Positions 43,671 through 51,468 of a DNA stretch of 64,000 nt are shown piece by piece. The notes beneath the pieces are model-generated. The model made no database searches and had not been told where the DNA came from. It was given only the letters and a program-made list of their open reading frames with translations. Location of the stretch: contig JAXDKS010000006.1 in NCBI GenBank assembly GCA_034666985.1, forward strand, positions 62,001 through 126,000, given 5' to 3'. Position numbers and translations under genes: made by a program. Each line of letters opens with the position of its first letter. The stretch's first letter is position 1. This DNA comes from DATARR01 sp034666985 (lineage in GTDB: Bacteria; Acidobacteriota; Thermoanaerobaculia; Multivoradales; UBA5704).

Positions 43671-43857
43671 CTACCCCTTCGAGGGAGGGCGCCGGATGCG
43701 GGTGAGGGTCTCGCCGGCTACCGCAAGACATCCGCGCAGGGATTCGAGAGGCTGCTCCGCCAAGACGCGCTGGAGAGCTTCCAGCACCGCTGCACGACTG
43801 TTGTTCCGTATGAACGCGGCTCAGGTTCTCGTCCAGCTTGACGAGGAACCGGGTCAT
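43671..43857 (-). pseudogene. Remnant of a DUF5615 (PIN-like) toxin
   Basis: ATG 43857 overlaps the DUF433 antitoxin stop (ATGA) as in intact pairs. The first residues TRFLVKLDENLSR are the DUF5615 start. Then most of the middle is missing, and shifting frame gives AVLEALQRVLAEQPLESLRG followed by CLAVAGETLTRIRR, the normal DUF5615 C terminus, ending at TAG 43673-43671. About half of the usual 110-120 residues are lost and the join is out of frame, so the toxin is dead. The tail contains GGTGAGGGTCT, like the family B repeat tail. Confidence 0.7.
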
Positions 43858-44084
43858 CGCAGGGGAACCAGCTCTTCTTCCCGGGCCAAAGCAGCGGCAT
43901 ATGCGATGGCTGCCCGGACGTCCTCCAGGGTCAGGGGAGGATAGTCTTCGACGATCTCCTGGGGAGACAGGCCTTCAGCCAGGTTGTCGAGGACCACGGA
44001 GACCATGATCCGAGTACCCCGGATGCAGGGCTTTCCGTGGCATACGTCCTCTTTCGACTGAATCCGCCCTTGCCAATCCGTCAT
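43854..44084 (-). CDS. DUF433-family antitoxin
   Basis: 76 aa from ATG 44084 (AGAGAGG upstream); longer in-frame starts run through the promoter. The sequence is classic DUF433: RIQSKEDVCHGKPCIRGTRI, VLDNLAEGLSPQEIVEDYPP and LTLEDVRAAIAYAAALA. DUF433 proteins bind DNA and normally neutralise the DUF5615 nuclease encoded next to them; here that partner is broken, so this is a surviving antitoxin. Confidence 0.85.
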   Translation of the reverse strand: MTDWQGRIQSKEDVCHGKPCIRGTRIMVSVVLDNLAEGLSPQEIVEDYPPLTLEDVRAAIAYAAALAREEELVPLR

Positions 44085-44109
44085 TCGGGACCTCTCTTCC
44101 AGTCCTCCG

Positions 44110-44138
44110 ACGATAGGCAGGGCACCAGGGATTGTCAA
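44110..44138 (-). promoter_or_regulatory. Promoter of the DUF433 gene
   Basis: Minus strand TTGACA (44138-44133), 17-base spacer, TATCGT (44115-44110), 26 nt before ATG 44084. The 340-nt stretch 44085-44424 holds this promoter and the two palindromes listed next; I see no gene in it. Confidence 0.6.
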
Positions 44139-44241
44139 CGGGCAACTTCTCTCCCCAAACGCCGCGCCCTTCCACCCGCATACTTCAAGACAGCTCGAAA
44201 CCTGAACCAGCCATGAAGACCACTTGGCTCCTTCTGCTCGC

Positions 44242-44262
44242 AGCCCCCTGAATCCGGGGGCT
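44242..44262. repeat. Short GC hairpin
   Basis: AGCCCCC (44242-44248) and GGGGGCT (44256-44262) around a TGAATCC loop. It sits next to a family A repeat in a gene-free stretch. Confidence 0.5.
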
Positions 44263-44278
44263 CCTGCGGCGAGATGCC

Positions 44279-44333
44279 GTAGGGTGCGCTGTGCGCACCA
44301 TCACCGTTGACGGTGCGCACAGCGCACCCCTAC
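44279..44333. repeat. Family A palindromic repeat, copy 3
   Basis: Left arm 44279-44299 identical to copy 1; right arm 44312-44333 has one extra C. The loop ATCACCGTTGAC differs from copy 1 by one base. Confidence 0.9.
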
Positions 44334-44424
44334 GCCGCTCCCTGCCTGTGCCACTCTTCTTCCAGGCGGCTCCACCGCGATCAGGGAGACCGCGGCCGCG
44401 GGCCGCCGGAAAGAGAGCCCGCCC

Positions 44425-44709
44425 ATGACGCGCGCCATCCGCCGCAGCACCGCCGTTCTCGTCCTCGCCCTCTGCTTCACCACCGCCGCCCAGGCCGTGC
44501 CCTCCCCCCGCCGGTCCGCGCCCGAGCCGGCGAGCCTCCTCGCCGCCGCCTGGAGCTGGATCGTCCTCCATGCCCTGCCAGCTCCGAAACCGGCCGTGAC
44601 GGAGAAGGCCGGCTGCGAGATCGATCCGAACGGCCGCATGCATTGCACCCCTGACGCTCCCACGCAGAGCGACGCGGGGTGCGACATCGATCCCGACGGC
44701 GTCCGGTAG
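44425..44709 (+). CDS. Small exported protein with repeated GCxIDPxG motif
   Basis: 94 aa. Signal peptide AVLVLALCFTTAAQAVPSP. The mature part ends with two copies of a short motif, GCEIDPNGRMHC and GCDIDPDGVR, separated by about 15 residues. No family recognised. AAAGAGAG precedes the ATG by about 10 bases. No operon partner. Confidence 0.55.
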   Translation: MTRAIRRSTAVLVLALCFTTAAQAVPSPRRSAPEPASLLAAAWSWIVLHALPAPKPAVTEKAGCEIDPNGRMHCTPDAPTQSDAGCDIDPDGVR

Positions 44710-44835
44710 GTCTGCCTCTCTTCGGCGGCGCCGGTTCCCGCAACCGGCGCCCGTCTTCGGCCCTTCCAGTTCTCCTTTGTCGACCCTCTTTCACAGATTG
44801 GAACAACGTAGTATCGTCGCGAGGAGAAGTGCGAC

Positions 44836-45105
44836 ATGGACCAGCCCCGCCCAGACGTCCGAGATCTCCTCGATCAGCTCCCCGACGAGCTCATCAAGCT
44901 CGCTGGAGACAGAGGCAAGAAGCTGTGGATCGAGACCAGCAGAAACGGCGATCCGATGATTACGGACGGAGCGAAGCGATACCTGCTCCCGAGATTGCCG
45001 GAAGGGTTGATACCTCCCGACTTGGTGGAGATACTCGTGGCTCTCTTTTTCGGCAGCGACCTGCTCGCCGTCGACTTCGCTCTTGATCCAAGGGAGGATG
45101 ACTAG
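44836..45105 (+). CDS. Hypothetical small acidic protein
   Basis: 89 aa: VRDLLDQLPDELIKLAGDRG, KKLWIETSRNGDPMITDGAK and an acidic end FALDPREDD. No signal peptide, TM helix or known domain recognised. GAGGAGAAG lies 8 bases before the ATG, supporting translation. Its stop overlaps by 4 nt the stop of the convergent gene at 45102-45443. Confidence 0.6.
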   Translation: MDQPRPDVRDLLDQLPDELIKLAGDRGKKLWIETSRNGDPMITDGAKRYLLPRLPEGLIPPDLVEILVALFFGSDLLAVDFALDPREDD

Positions 45106-45443
45106 GCAGCAGCAGCGATCGGGAACAGTTGAGTCTCCACCTTGGCGCGGTCCCGAAATTCACGCCAACGCTGAGAAACGCTCTTCCGCGGCTTGATGGG
45201 CTTGGTCACCGCCTTGGCAGCGGCGAACATGTCCCAATACTTCTGAGGCGCGGGCTTGTAGCCAAAGAAAGGTTCGTGCCCAGCCTCCAGGTCGGCCTCG
45301 ACTTGGCCGATGACTTGGCGAAGCAACTCATTCGCCAGCCCTTCCAGGGTCTCGGCGCAGCTAGCGAAGTTGTATTCAAGGCAACGGGCGATCCACAGAC
45401 CATCTTTTCGAAACGCAACGGCGTTGATCTTGATCGGGGTCAT
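45102..45443 (-). CDS. HicB-like small protein, putative
   Basis: 113 aa. The first half, KINAVAFRKDGLWIARCLEY followed by NFASCAETLEGLANELLRQV, resembles the partial RNase-H fold of HicB-type antitoxins (IxxxxDGxWxAxCLE, then a helix). The second half is basic and helical (KPIKPRKSVSQRWREF). No HicA toxin is adjacent. TATAGA at about 45500 on the minus strand could be its -10. Function unproven. Confidence 0.55.
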   Translation of the reverse strand: MTPIKINAVAFRKDGLWIARCLEYNFASCAETLEGLANELLRQVIGQVEADLEAGHEPFFGYKPAPQKYWDMFAAAKAVTKPIKPRKSVSQRWREFRDRAKVETQLFPIAAAA

Positions 45444-45754
45444 CGGTCCTCCTCTGAGGAGACGGATACGGGGAAACTTCCCCCAACTCGCTACACTCTA
45501 TAGGGAGAGTTCAGGAAATACAAGAGCTAAACGCTTGTTGGAACATCTAATTCAGATTAAATATCGCCTCTTCTCGCCGGAGTAGAGGAACTGGCCCGAC
45601 CTGCGGACCATGATCTCCGTCTCCTTGGCAGAAGGGCCGGCATGAAAGCATGCCTCCCTATAACACTTAGGTGCTTATCACGGGGGAGGACGCGACCTCA
45701 TCCCACATTGAGTCAGGACACGAAGGCTCCAAACCAGCGGGTACACCCCTCGCC

Positions 45755-45969
45755 CCAATGGGTACAGGCCCGTACCCGTTGGGGGCGGCTCCCGGTACCA
45801 ACGAGGAGAGGCCTGTACCTGTTGGGGGCGGCCCTCGGTACCAGTGGGTACAGGCCCGTACCCGTTGGGGGCGGCCCCCGGTACCAACGGGGAGAGGCCT
45901 GTACCTGTTGGGGGCGGCCCCTGGTACCAACAGGTACAGGCCCGTACCCACTGGGGCGAGCCCTCCCCC
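45755..45969. repeat. 43-bp tandem repeat array with an 86-bp higher-order period
   Basis: Five units start at 45755, 45798, 45841, 45884 and 45927 (last one diverged). Odd units contain GGGTACAGGCCCGTACCC, even units GAGAGGCCTGTACCTGTTGG, so types alternate. Odd units fold back on themselves: CCAAYGGGTAC pairs with GTACCCGTTGG. All frames are open across the array, but I do not call a gene. The surrounding 45444-45989 holds nothing else recognisable. Confidence 0.88.
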
Positions 45970-45989
45970 TACTGGGGCAAGCCCTCGGA

Positions 45990-47090
45990 CTAGAAGAACA
46001 CCCGCTGCACCGACCAGTAAAGTCCGACCGCCGCGATGAGGCAGGAGGCGGGGACGACCACGCGCTGGCGGTACCAGCTCTGACCCCGGAAGGGCAGGCC
46101 TACGAGGAGGAAGGCGAGGCTGATGACGGTGAGCTGGCCCCCTTCAACCCCGAGGTTGAAGGAGAGGAGCGCGGTGAGGAGCTCCGAGCGGGGAAGGCCG
46201 AGTTGCGAGAGGACGCCCGCGAAGCCCAGGCCGTGGAGCAGGCCGAAGAGGAAGACCAGGACGATCCGCGACGCCTTGAGCTCCGGAGTGAGGATGTTCT
46301 CTACCGCCACGAAGACGATCGACAGGGCGATCAGCGGCTCGACGATCGAGGGCGGCAGCGACACGATCCCATAGATGGAGAGGCCCAGGGTCAGGGTGTG
46401 GGCCACCGTGAAGGCCGTCACCTGCTGGAGGATCGGCTTGACGCGCCGGGAGAGCAGGAAGATGCCCAGCACGAAGAGGATGTGGTCCGGCCCCTCGGGC
46501 ACGATGTGGGTGAAGCCGAGCTTCAGGTAGAGCTTCACCACCTCCCAGCGCGTGGGCGGCACCACCGCCTTGGCCAGGGAGAACGGCGGGCTCTGCTTGT
46601 CCCCTTCGAGCCAGCCCCATTCGGCGCTCTCGTCCCCTTCGTTCTGCAGCACCAGGGGATAGGAGCCGAGCTTCATCGCCTGCCGCCAGGTGAAGGCATG
46701 GGCGCCGCCCGGGATGGGGCCGTGAAGCCGCAGGGTGGTGCGGCCCGGCGGCGCGTCCGGGTCCGGCGGCGCGATCTCGACCTCCGGCTTCACCGGCTTG
46801 CCGTCGAAGGCCACGGTGGCGCCGTCCACGAAGGTGCTCAGGAATTTCCCGTACTTGCCATCCACCTCCGGGGTGAGGTTGGCGATCCGGCCGTAGCGGG
46901 TGTCGTGGGCCGGGCCGCCGAGATCCCCCGGCGTCAGATGCTCGGGATCGAGGGGTACGTCGATCCGGTAGGTGCCGTCCTTCAGGAAGTCGGCGTAGAC
47001 CTGGATCTTCCCCAACTCGTGGGCTTGAGCGGGGGAGAGGGAAAGGACGAAAAGGACCGCAAGGACTGCTAGGACGAAAAAGCGAGGCAA
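45990..47090 (-). CDS. HupE/UreJ_2-type membrane protein
   Basis: 366 aa. Signal peptide (FFVLAVLAVLFVLSLSPAQA), a soluble periplasmic domain of about 160 residues, then six to seven TM helices from about residue 195. Family motifs: GFTHIVPEGPDHILFVLGIF, FTVAHTLTLGLSIYG, FGLLHGLGFAGVL and FNLGVEGGQL. The conserved His residues in these motifs could bind a metal; HupE/UreJ relatives are linked to nickel or other metal uptake, but this two-domain type is of unknown function. It lies 66 nt downstream of gvpK on the same strand and may be read through from the gas vesicle operon. Confidence 0.85.
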   Translation of the reverse strand: MPRFFVLAVLAVLFVLSLSPAQAHELGKIQVYADFLKDGTYRIDVPLDPEHLTPGDLGGPAHDTRYGRIANLTPEVDGKYGKFLSTFVDGATVAFDGKPVKPEVEIAPPDPDAPPGRTTLRLHGPIPGGAHAFTWRQAMKLGSYPLVLQNEGDESAEWGWLEGDKQSPPFSLAKAVVPPTRWEVVKLYLKLGFTHIVPEGPDHILFVLGIFLLSRRVKPILQQVTAFTVAHTLTLGLSIYGIVSLPPSIVEPLIALSIVFVAVENILTPELKASRIVLVFLFGLLHGLGFAGVLSQLGLPRSELLTALLSFNLGVEGGQLTVISLAFLLVGLPFRGQSWYRQRVVVPASCLIAAVGLYWSVQRVFF

Positions 47091-47155
47091 GAGTTGAGCC
47101 CTCCCGCATGGAGTACGGTGCGGGGGCCGGCTTGGATGAAGGCTCGGATGAAGAC

Positions 47156-47503
47156 TCAGATCAGTCTCCCCAGGGGACCGAGGTCCAGGTTCAGGTCCTC
47201 GGGGGCGAGGCCGAAGCGGGCGGCGATGTCGTGCAGGGTCTCCTCCAGGCGCATGAGGGCGAGGCCCAGCTTCTCGATCTCCTCCTCTTCCAGCGTGCCG
47301 GCTTCCATGCGGCGGATGGCCTGCTTCTCCATCAGCTTGCGCAGGAATTCGACCAGGGCCAGGAGGAGGCGGGCCACCGAACGCTGCACCTCTTCGGGAT
47401 CGGCGTTCCAGCGCGGGGCTTCGGCGGCGGCCCGGCGTTCGATCTCGGCGCGCAGGGCGTCGAGCTCCTCGATCTCCAGGTGGACGGCGTCCTTCTGGCT
47501 CAC
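47156..47503 (-). CDS. gvpK: Gas vesicle protein K
   Basis: 115 aa. GvpK core: DPEEVQRSVARLLLALVEFL, RKLMEKQAIRRMEAGTLEEE, IEKLGLALMRLEETLHDIAA and a LAPEDLNLDLGPLGRLI ending. Starts at GTG 47503, overlapping the gvpL stop (GTGA). Accessory protein needed for vesicle growth. Last gene of the gvp operon. Confidence 0.93.
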   Translation of the reverse strand: MSQKDAVHLEIEELDALRAEIERRAAAEAPRWNADPEEVQRSVARLLLALVEFLRKLMEKQAIRRMEAGTLEEEEIEKLGLALMRLEETLHDIAARFGLAPEDLNLDLGPLGRLI

Positions 47504-48180
47504 GGCTTTCCTCCCGGGGCGAAGGCGTAGGGAGGCCAGGGACCGGTGGCAGCCACCCGCCGGCCGCCCATCCGGCCGCGGGTCTCCTCTACGGCGGCCA
47601 GGTAGGCGGCGGCCCCCTCACGGAGGACGAGATGGTAGGCGGTGCCGAGCAGGGGGCCGGCGGCGTGGCGCTCGATCCGCTCGGCCTTGAGCAGCGGACG
47701 GAGGGCCTGGCTCAAGGGGCCGATCTCGGGGAGGCTCCGCATCCTCTCCTGCTCGCGGCGGCGGGTCTCGAGAAAGCGGGCCCCGGGTCCGCCGGCGGCC
47801 GGGGGAGCGGGCTCGGGCGCCGGGTCCGGATCGCCGAAGACCCGCAGGGTCATCTGCACGCAGCCGCGCACCAGTTTCAGGGCCTCGGCCAGCTCGCCCT
47901 CGCGGGCGGCGAGCTTCGTTGCGAGGGCGGCCTCATCCGCGGCGCTCTCGCCGAAGCGGGCGGGAAGGAGGGAGGGGAAGAGACCGGCGAGACGCTGGAC
48001 CACGGCGTCCTGCCGCTTCAGGATCTCAGGCGAAGCCTGGGGGATCGCCGCGAGGTCGCCCGCTACTCCAGAGATCCTTCCACCGTGGACAAGCCGGAGG
48101 GGCTCGCCCCCGATCCCCTCGCCGAGAGGGCCGGACGCCTCGGCGTCCACCACGGCGTATATATAAAGGATGGGGGTCAC
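47500..48180 (-). CDS. gvpL: Gas vesicle protein GvpL/GvpF family (copy 3)
   Basis: 226 aa from GTG 48180. N terminus TPILYIYAVVDA, central RQDAVVQRLAGLFPSLLPAR, C-terminal TGPWPPYAF, which is the family signature seen in all three copies here. Binds GvpA and helps nucleate vesicles. Shorter than typical (about 250 aa) with an internal Pro/Ala linker (DPDPAPEPAPPAA). The upstream open frame belongs to a shadow. Confidence 0.87.
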   Translation of the reverse strand: MTPILYIYAVVDAEASGPLGEGIGGEPLRLVHGGRISGVAGDLAAIPQASPEILKRQDAVVQRLAGLFPSLLPARFGESAADEAALATKLAAREGELAEALKLVRGCVQMTLRVFGDPDPAPEPAPPAAGGPGARFLETRRREQERMRSLPEIGPLSQALRPLLKAERIERHAAGPLLGTAYHLVLREGAAAYLAAVEETRGRMGGRRVAATGPWPPYAFAPGGKP

Positions 48181-48380
48181 TCCTCCGGCTCCTTCTTGGG
48201 CAGGATGCGGTCGGCGGCGCAGAGCACGGCGGAGAGCTGGAGGTAGATCAGGTCGATGCCGGCGAGGCCGATGACGACCTCGCCTGTCAGCACGACCCCG
48301 CGGTTGAGCAGGTTGTCCACCGTGTCGAGCAGCGACACCTCGCTGCTGTCGAGGATCTCCAGGCTGTCGCTCTGGCTCAC
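48177..48380 (-). CDS. GvpA-related small gas vesicle protein (GvpM/GvpS-like)
   Basis: 67 aa from GTG 48380. GvpA-fold core SLLDTVDNLLNRGVVLTGEV followed by VIGLAGIDLIYLQLSAVLCA. The VxLTGDVxxxxAGIDLIYL pattern is nearer GvpM/GvpS than GvpA. Overlaps both neighbours by 4 nt (GTGA each side). Confidence 0.88.
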   Translation of the reverse strand: MSQSDSLEILDSSEVSLLDTVDNLLNRGVVLTGEVVIGLAGIDLIYLQLSAVLCAADRILPKKEPEE

Positions 48381-49156
48381 CGGGTCTCCTCCACGAAGTG
48401 ATAGGGGGGCCAGGGACCGGTGAGGGTGACCTCGCCTCCCTTCGCCGCCAGACGGGAGGCGAGCCGGCCGACGGCAGCCTCGAGCTCGGCGGTGCGATCG
48501 ACGGGGACGAGGAGGGCGGCGTCGAGGAACAGCTTTCCCCCCTGCTCCGGCGCCGTGGCCGGTTCGCGGCGGCTGGCCTCGTCCGCGACGGCGGCCAGCT
48601 CGTCCCAGGCCGCATCCACCTCGGCACGAAGGCGGCCGGCGAGATCGCGCGAGGCCTCCTGCTCACGCTTTTTGCGCAGCAGGAAGCTGGTGCCGGAGCC
48701 GGTCGGTCCGGCCTGGCGGGCCTCGGCGGAGAGGACCTCGCGGGCGCGGGCCTCGTCGAGGCGGACGCGCACTCCCCACTCGACGCGGCCGGCCACGCGG
48801 TCGAGCACCCGGTCGAGTGGCTCGCGGCTCTGGCCCAGGTGGGCGAGGGCACGCTCGTCGGAGGCGAAGAGGGTGAAGAGCTTCATGGGCAGCAGGGCGG
48901 GAGCATCCCGGAAGTGCTCGACGACCGCCTCGTGAGCGAGGGCGCAGGCCGATACCCAGTCGAGATCGGCCAGCCGCTCCTCGATCCGCTCGCTGTCGAA
49001 GTCAGGCAGGGGGGCTCCGGCCGCCACCACCCAGAGCCCGCCCCCCACGTCCAGGGCACGGAGAGGCGCGAGGCCCGGCAGGCCGGGAGGCGATCCGTCC
49101 AGGGAGGGCTTCCCGGAGTGGCGCAGCAGGCAGTAGAGATAGGTGGCTTCGCTCAT
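48377..49156 (-). CDS. gvpF: Gas vesicle protein GvpF/GvpL family (copy 2)
   Basis: 259 aa. N terminus EATYLYCLLRHSGKPSLDGS, central ALAHEAVVEHFRDAPALLPM and KLFTLFASDERALAHL, end LTGPWPPYHFVEETR. Full-length GvpF/L. ATG 49156 overlaps the stop of the ATPase gene (ATGA), so it is made together with it. Confidence 0.9.
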   Translation of the reverse strand: MSEATYLYCLLRHSGKPSLDGSPPGLPGLAPLRALDVGGGLWVVAAGAPLPDFDSERIEERLADLDWVSACALAHEAVVEHFRDAPALLPMKLFTLFASDERALAHLGQSREPLDRVLDRVAGRVEWGVRVRLDEARAREVLSAEARQAGPTGSGTSFLLRKKREQEASRDLAGRLRAEVDAAWDELAAVADEASRREPATAPEQGGKLFLDAALLVPVDRTAELEAAVGRLASRLAAKGGEVTLTGPWPPYHFVEETR

Positions 49157-51150
49157 CCGGTCCCCGCGGTCCAGGTCTGGACCCACGACGCGAGTCCCCG
49201 CACTCCGCGGGGCGGCGGGAAGGAGGCGGGGGCCTCGATGATATCGCAGCGCCCCTTCCCGGGACGGGGGAGTCTTTGCGAGGAGGGCTTGGAGCCCTCT
49301 TGGGGCACCACGGCGTTGACGATCACCGCCGGCACGGCGATCCCCAGCCGGTGCAGGGAGCCCAGGAGGCGTTCCGTCTCGCGGCGGGGGAGCTCGGCGG
49401 CACGGGTCACCACCACGAAGCGGGCCCGTTCGGGGTCGCGCAGCAGGACCTCCAGGCGCTTCAGGCTGCGGGAGAGCTCCACCAGACCGGTGGCGAGATC
49501 GCCCAGACCCACGACCTCCCGGTACTTGAGGAGGAGCGAGAGGAGGAAGTGATCCCACGACAGGGCGAGGGCGGGCATCTCCAGCAGGCGCAGGGCATGG
49601 CCGGTCGGGGCGGTGTCCACGATCACCAGATCCCGGGCCGGCTCGCCGTCTTCGCCGAAGACTGTGTCGAGCAGGGAGGAGACGGCGATCAGCTCGTCGA
49701 GCCCGGGCGGCGTCAGGTCGAGGAGGTCTTCCGCGCTCGCCCCCTCCGCGGCAAAGGCTCCGACCGCCCGGCCCACGTCCCCACCATGCCGCTCCCGCCA
49801 CCGGGCGAACGTGCCGCTGGCGTCGAGCTCGCGGGCGAAAAGACCCGACGCGCCAGGCACGGGTCGTTCGTCATCCCCCAGAGGAACCCGCAGCACGTCC
49901 GCGAGGGAATGGGCCGGGTCGGTCGAAAGCAGGAGGATCCGCATCCCCTTCCGTCTCTTCGCCAGGGCCAGGGCCACCGCCGCCGAGCACGTCGTCTTCC
50001 CTACGCCCCCCTTGCCGCCGAAGAACAGAAGGCGGAGGCCGGCGGGGGCGATGGCGTCGAGCCAGGGCATTTCCTGTTGCGCAAGGCTCCCCCGCCCGAG
50101 ACCCTCACCCCTGCCCCTCTCCCGACCACCCCATCCCCCTCCCCGGGAGAGGGGTACCCGGCTGAGGCGGTCTTGCTTTTCTCCCTCTTCTCCCGGTGAG
50201 GGGGGTTGGGAGGGGACGGGAGAAGAGGGCCGGGGTGATGAGGGTCTTATCCCCCGCAACCCCCCCCGCCCCCGCGGCTCCTTCTCCTCCTCCGGCAGGA
50301 ACCGGATCGCCCTCCCCTTGAAGATCTTCCGGATCTCCCGGATCACCTCCGCCTCAGCTTTGCGGCGCTCGCGGCGTAAAGGATCGTCGTCGCCCCCGGG
50401 TGGCAGCACGCGATTGACGATCAGCTCGCGGACGGGGATGCCGGCCCTGCCGAGAGCGGCGAGGGCGTCCTCCGTCTCGGCCACGGAGAGCGCCTCGGGG
50501 AGCAGCACCCAGACGAAGGAGGTGGCCTCGGGATCGCGCAGCCGCTCCTCCAGGGCGCGGCCTTCGGCTTCGAGGTCCCGAATCAGCTCGTCGCCGACGT
50601 CCGGCCGCCAGGCGCCGCCGAAATGGGCGGCCATCTCCCGGTGGCGACCTTCCAGGTGATCGAGGAGGGCGGCGAAACGGCGGAGGGTCTCGGGGCTGGC
50701 CAGCAGGCGCAGGGTGTGGGCGGTGGGCGCGGTATCCACCACCACCTCGTCGCAGCCGGTCTCGCGGGCGAGGCGGTCGATCTCCAGCCAGGCGATCAGC
50801 TCGTCGCCGCCGGGTGGGGTGAGGTCGAGGAGGCGGTCCACGTCCTCGCCGTCCAGGTAGGTGCCGCGCGCGGCGAGCGTCCGCAGGTCCTGGCGGTGCT
50901 CCTCCGTCCAGCGGGCCATGGCCGGGCCGGCCGCGAGCTCGGCCGCCAGCAGCTCGCCGCGCCGGGTGGGGACGCGGGTGGGCTCGCCGGTGAGGCGGGC
51001 GGCCAGGGCGTCGCCGAGGGAGTGGGCGGGATCGGTGGAGACGACGAGCACCCGCTGACCGCGGCCGGCCTCGGCGGCGGCGAGAGCGGCGGCAGCGGCG
51101 CAGGTCGTCTTGCCGACCCCGCCCTTGCCGCCGAAGATGCGGAGGCTCAT
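49153..51150 (-). CDS. Tandem ArsA/Get3-type ATPase in gas vesicle operon
   Basis: 665 aa with two ArsA domains. Domain 1: LRIFGGKGGVGKTTCAAAAA, VVSTDPAHSLGDAL, VVVDTAPTAHTLRLL (about 1-270). Domain 2: LLFFGGKGGVGKTTCSAAVA, LLSTDPAHSLADVL, VIVDTAPTGHALRLL (about 360-650). Both Walker A, DP-loop and switch II (DTAPTxH) are intact. The linker (about 300-355; RPSSPRPSSPVPSQPP, then GGGWGGRERGRGEG) is coded by two palindromic repeats. An ATG at 50070 could start domain 2 alone. ArsA/Get3 proteins escort membrane proteins or pump anions; here it may chaperone the hydrophobic GvpA-type proteins (inference). No gvpN ATPase is present in the cluster. Confidence 0.85.
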   Translation of the reverse strand: MSLRIFGGKGGVGKTTCAAAAALAAAEAGRGQRVLVVSTDPAHSLGDALAARLTGEPTRVPTRRGELLAAELAAGPAMARWTEEHRQDLRTLAARGTYLDGEDVDRLLDLTPPGGDELIAWLEIDRLARETGCDEVVVDTAPTAHTLRLLASPETLRRFAALLDHLEGRHREMAAHFGGAWRPDVGDELIRDLEAEGRALEERLRDPEATSFVWVLLPEALSVAETEDALAALGRAGIPVRELIVNRVLPPGGDDDPLRRERRKAEAEVIREIRKIFKGRAIRFLPEEEKEPRGRGGLRGIRPSSPRPSSPVPSQPPSPGEEGEKQDRLSRVPLSRGGGWGGRERGRGEGLGRGSLAQQEMPWLDAIAPAGLRLLFFGGKGGVGKTTCSAAVALALAKRRKGMRILLLSTDPAHSLADVLRVPLGDDERPVPGASGLFARELDASGTFARWRERHGGDVGRAVGAFAAEGASAEDLLDLTPPGLDELIAVSSLLDTVFGEDGEPARDLVIVDTAPTGHALRLLEMPALALSWDHFLLSLLLKYREVVGLGDLATGLVELSRSLKRLEVLLRDPERARFVVVTRAAELPRRETERLLGSLHRLGIAVPAVIVNAVVPQEGSKPSSQRLPRPGKGRCDIIEAPASFPPPRGVRGLASWVQTWTAGTG
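50098..50249. repeat. Two family B repeats inside the ATPase linker
   Basis: One B-like hairpin (50098-50155; ACCCTCACCCCTGCCCCTCT ... GGGAGAGGGGTAC) followed by a full family B copy (arms 50183-50195 and 50217-50229, tail CCGGGGTGATGAGGGTCTTA at 50230-50249). They are translated on the minus strand as the Pro/Gly/Arg linker. Confidence 0.82.
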
Positions 51151-51443
51151 CGATCCGCGGGCTCGTCGCCCTGGAAGGAGACGTCCACCTCGAAGCCGCC
51201 GCGGTCGAGGGAGACGGCGCCAGCCGGCCGCTCCTGGCGCAGGGCGCGCAGCCGGTCCAGGAGGTCGCGCTCGATCTCCACGAACTGCTCGTCAGTGATC
51301 TCGCCCAGCTCGAGCCGCATCTGGAGGGCGAGGATCTCCTCCTTGATCGAGGCCGAGTCGTCGCGCTCGGCGTCGACCGCGGAGGCGATCTTGTCGAACA
51401 CGAAGCTGAGGCCTCCGATCAGGAGGTTGTCGAGGATAATCAT
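51147..51443 (-). CDS. gvpG: Gas vesicle protein G
   Basis: 98 aa. GvpG signature LLIGGLSFVFDKIASAVDAE, KEEILALQMRLELGEITDEQ, FVEIERDLLDRLRAL. Usual length 80-100. Overlaps the ATPase start by 4 nt (ATGA). Accessory assembly protein. Confidence 0.92.
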   Translation of the reverse strand: MIILDNLLIGGLSFVFDKIASAVDAERDDSASIKEEILALQMRLELGEITDEQFVEIERDLLDRLRALRQERPAGAVSLDRGGFEVDVSFQGDEPADR

Positions 51444-51468
51444 TCCCTTACTCCGCTTCGCGGGCCCG

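Noticed and set aside
44836..45443. HicA/HicB toxin-antitoxin pair formed by the two convergent small genes
   Set aside because: HicAB genes are codirectional and the 44836 product has no HicA fold; only the HicB-like half has weak support.
45755..45969. CRISPR array
   Set aside because: Units are contiguous and similar along their whole length; there are no unique spacers and no cas genes nearby.
45642..47072. 476-residue plus-strand frame across the tandem repeat and opposite the HupE-type gene
   Set aside because: The repeat avoids stops in all frames, and the rest is antisense to a protein with strong HupE/UreJ motifs.
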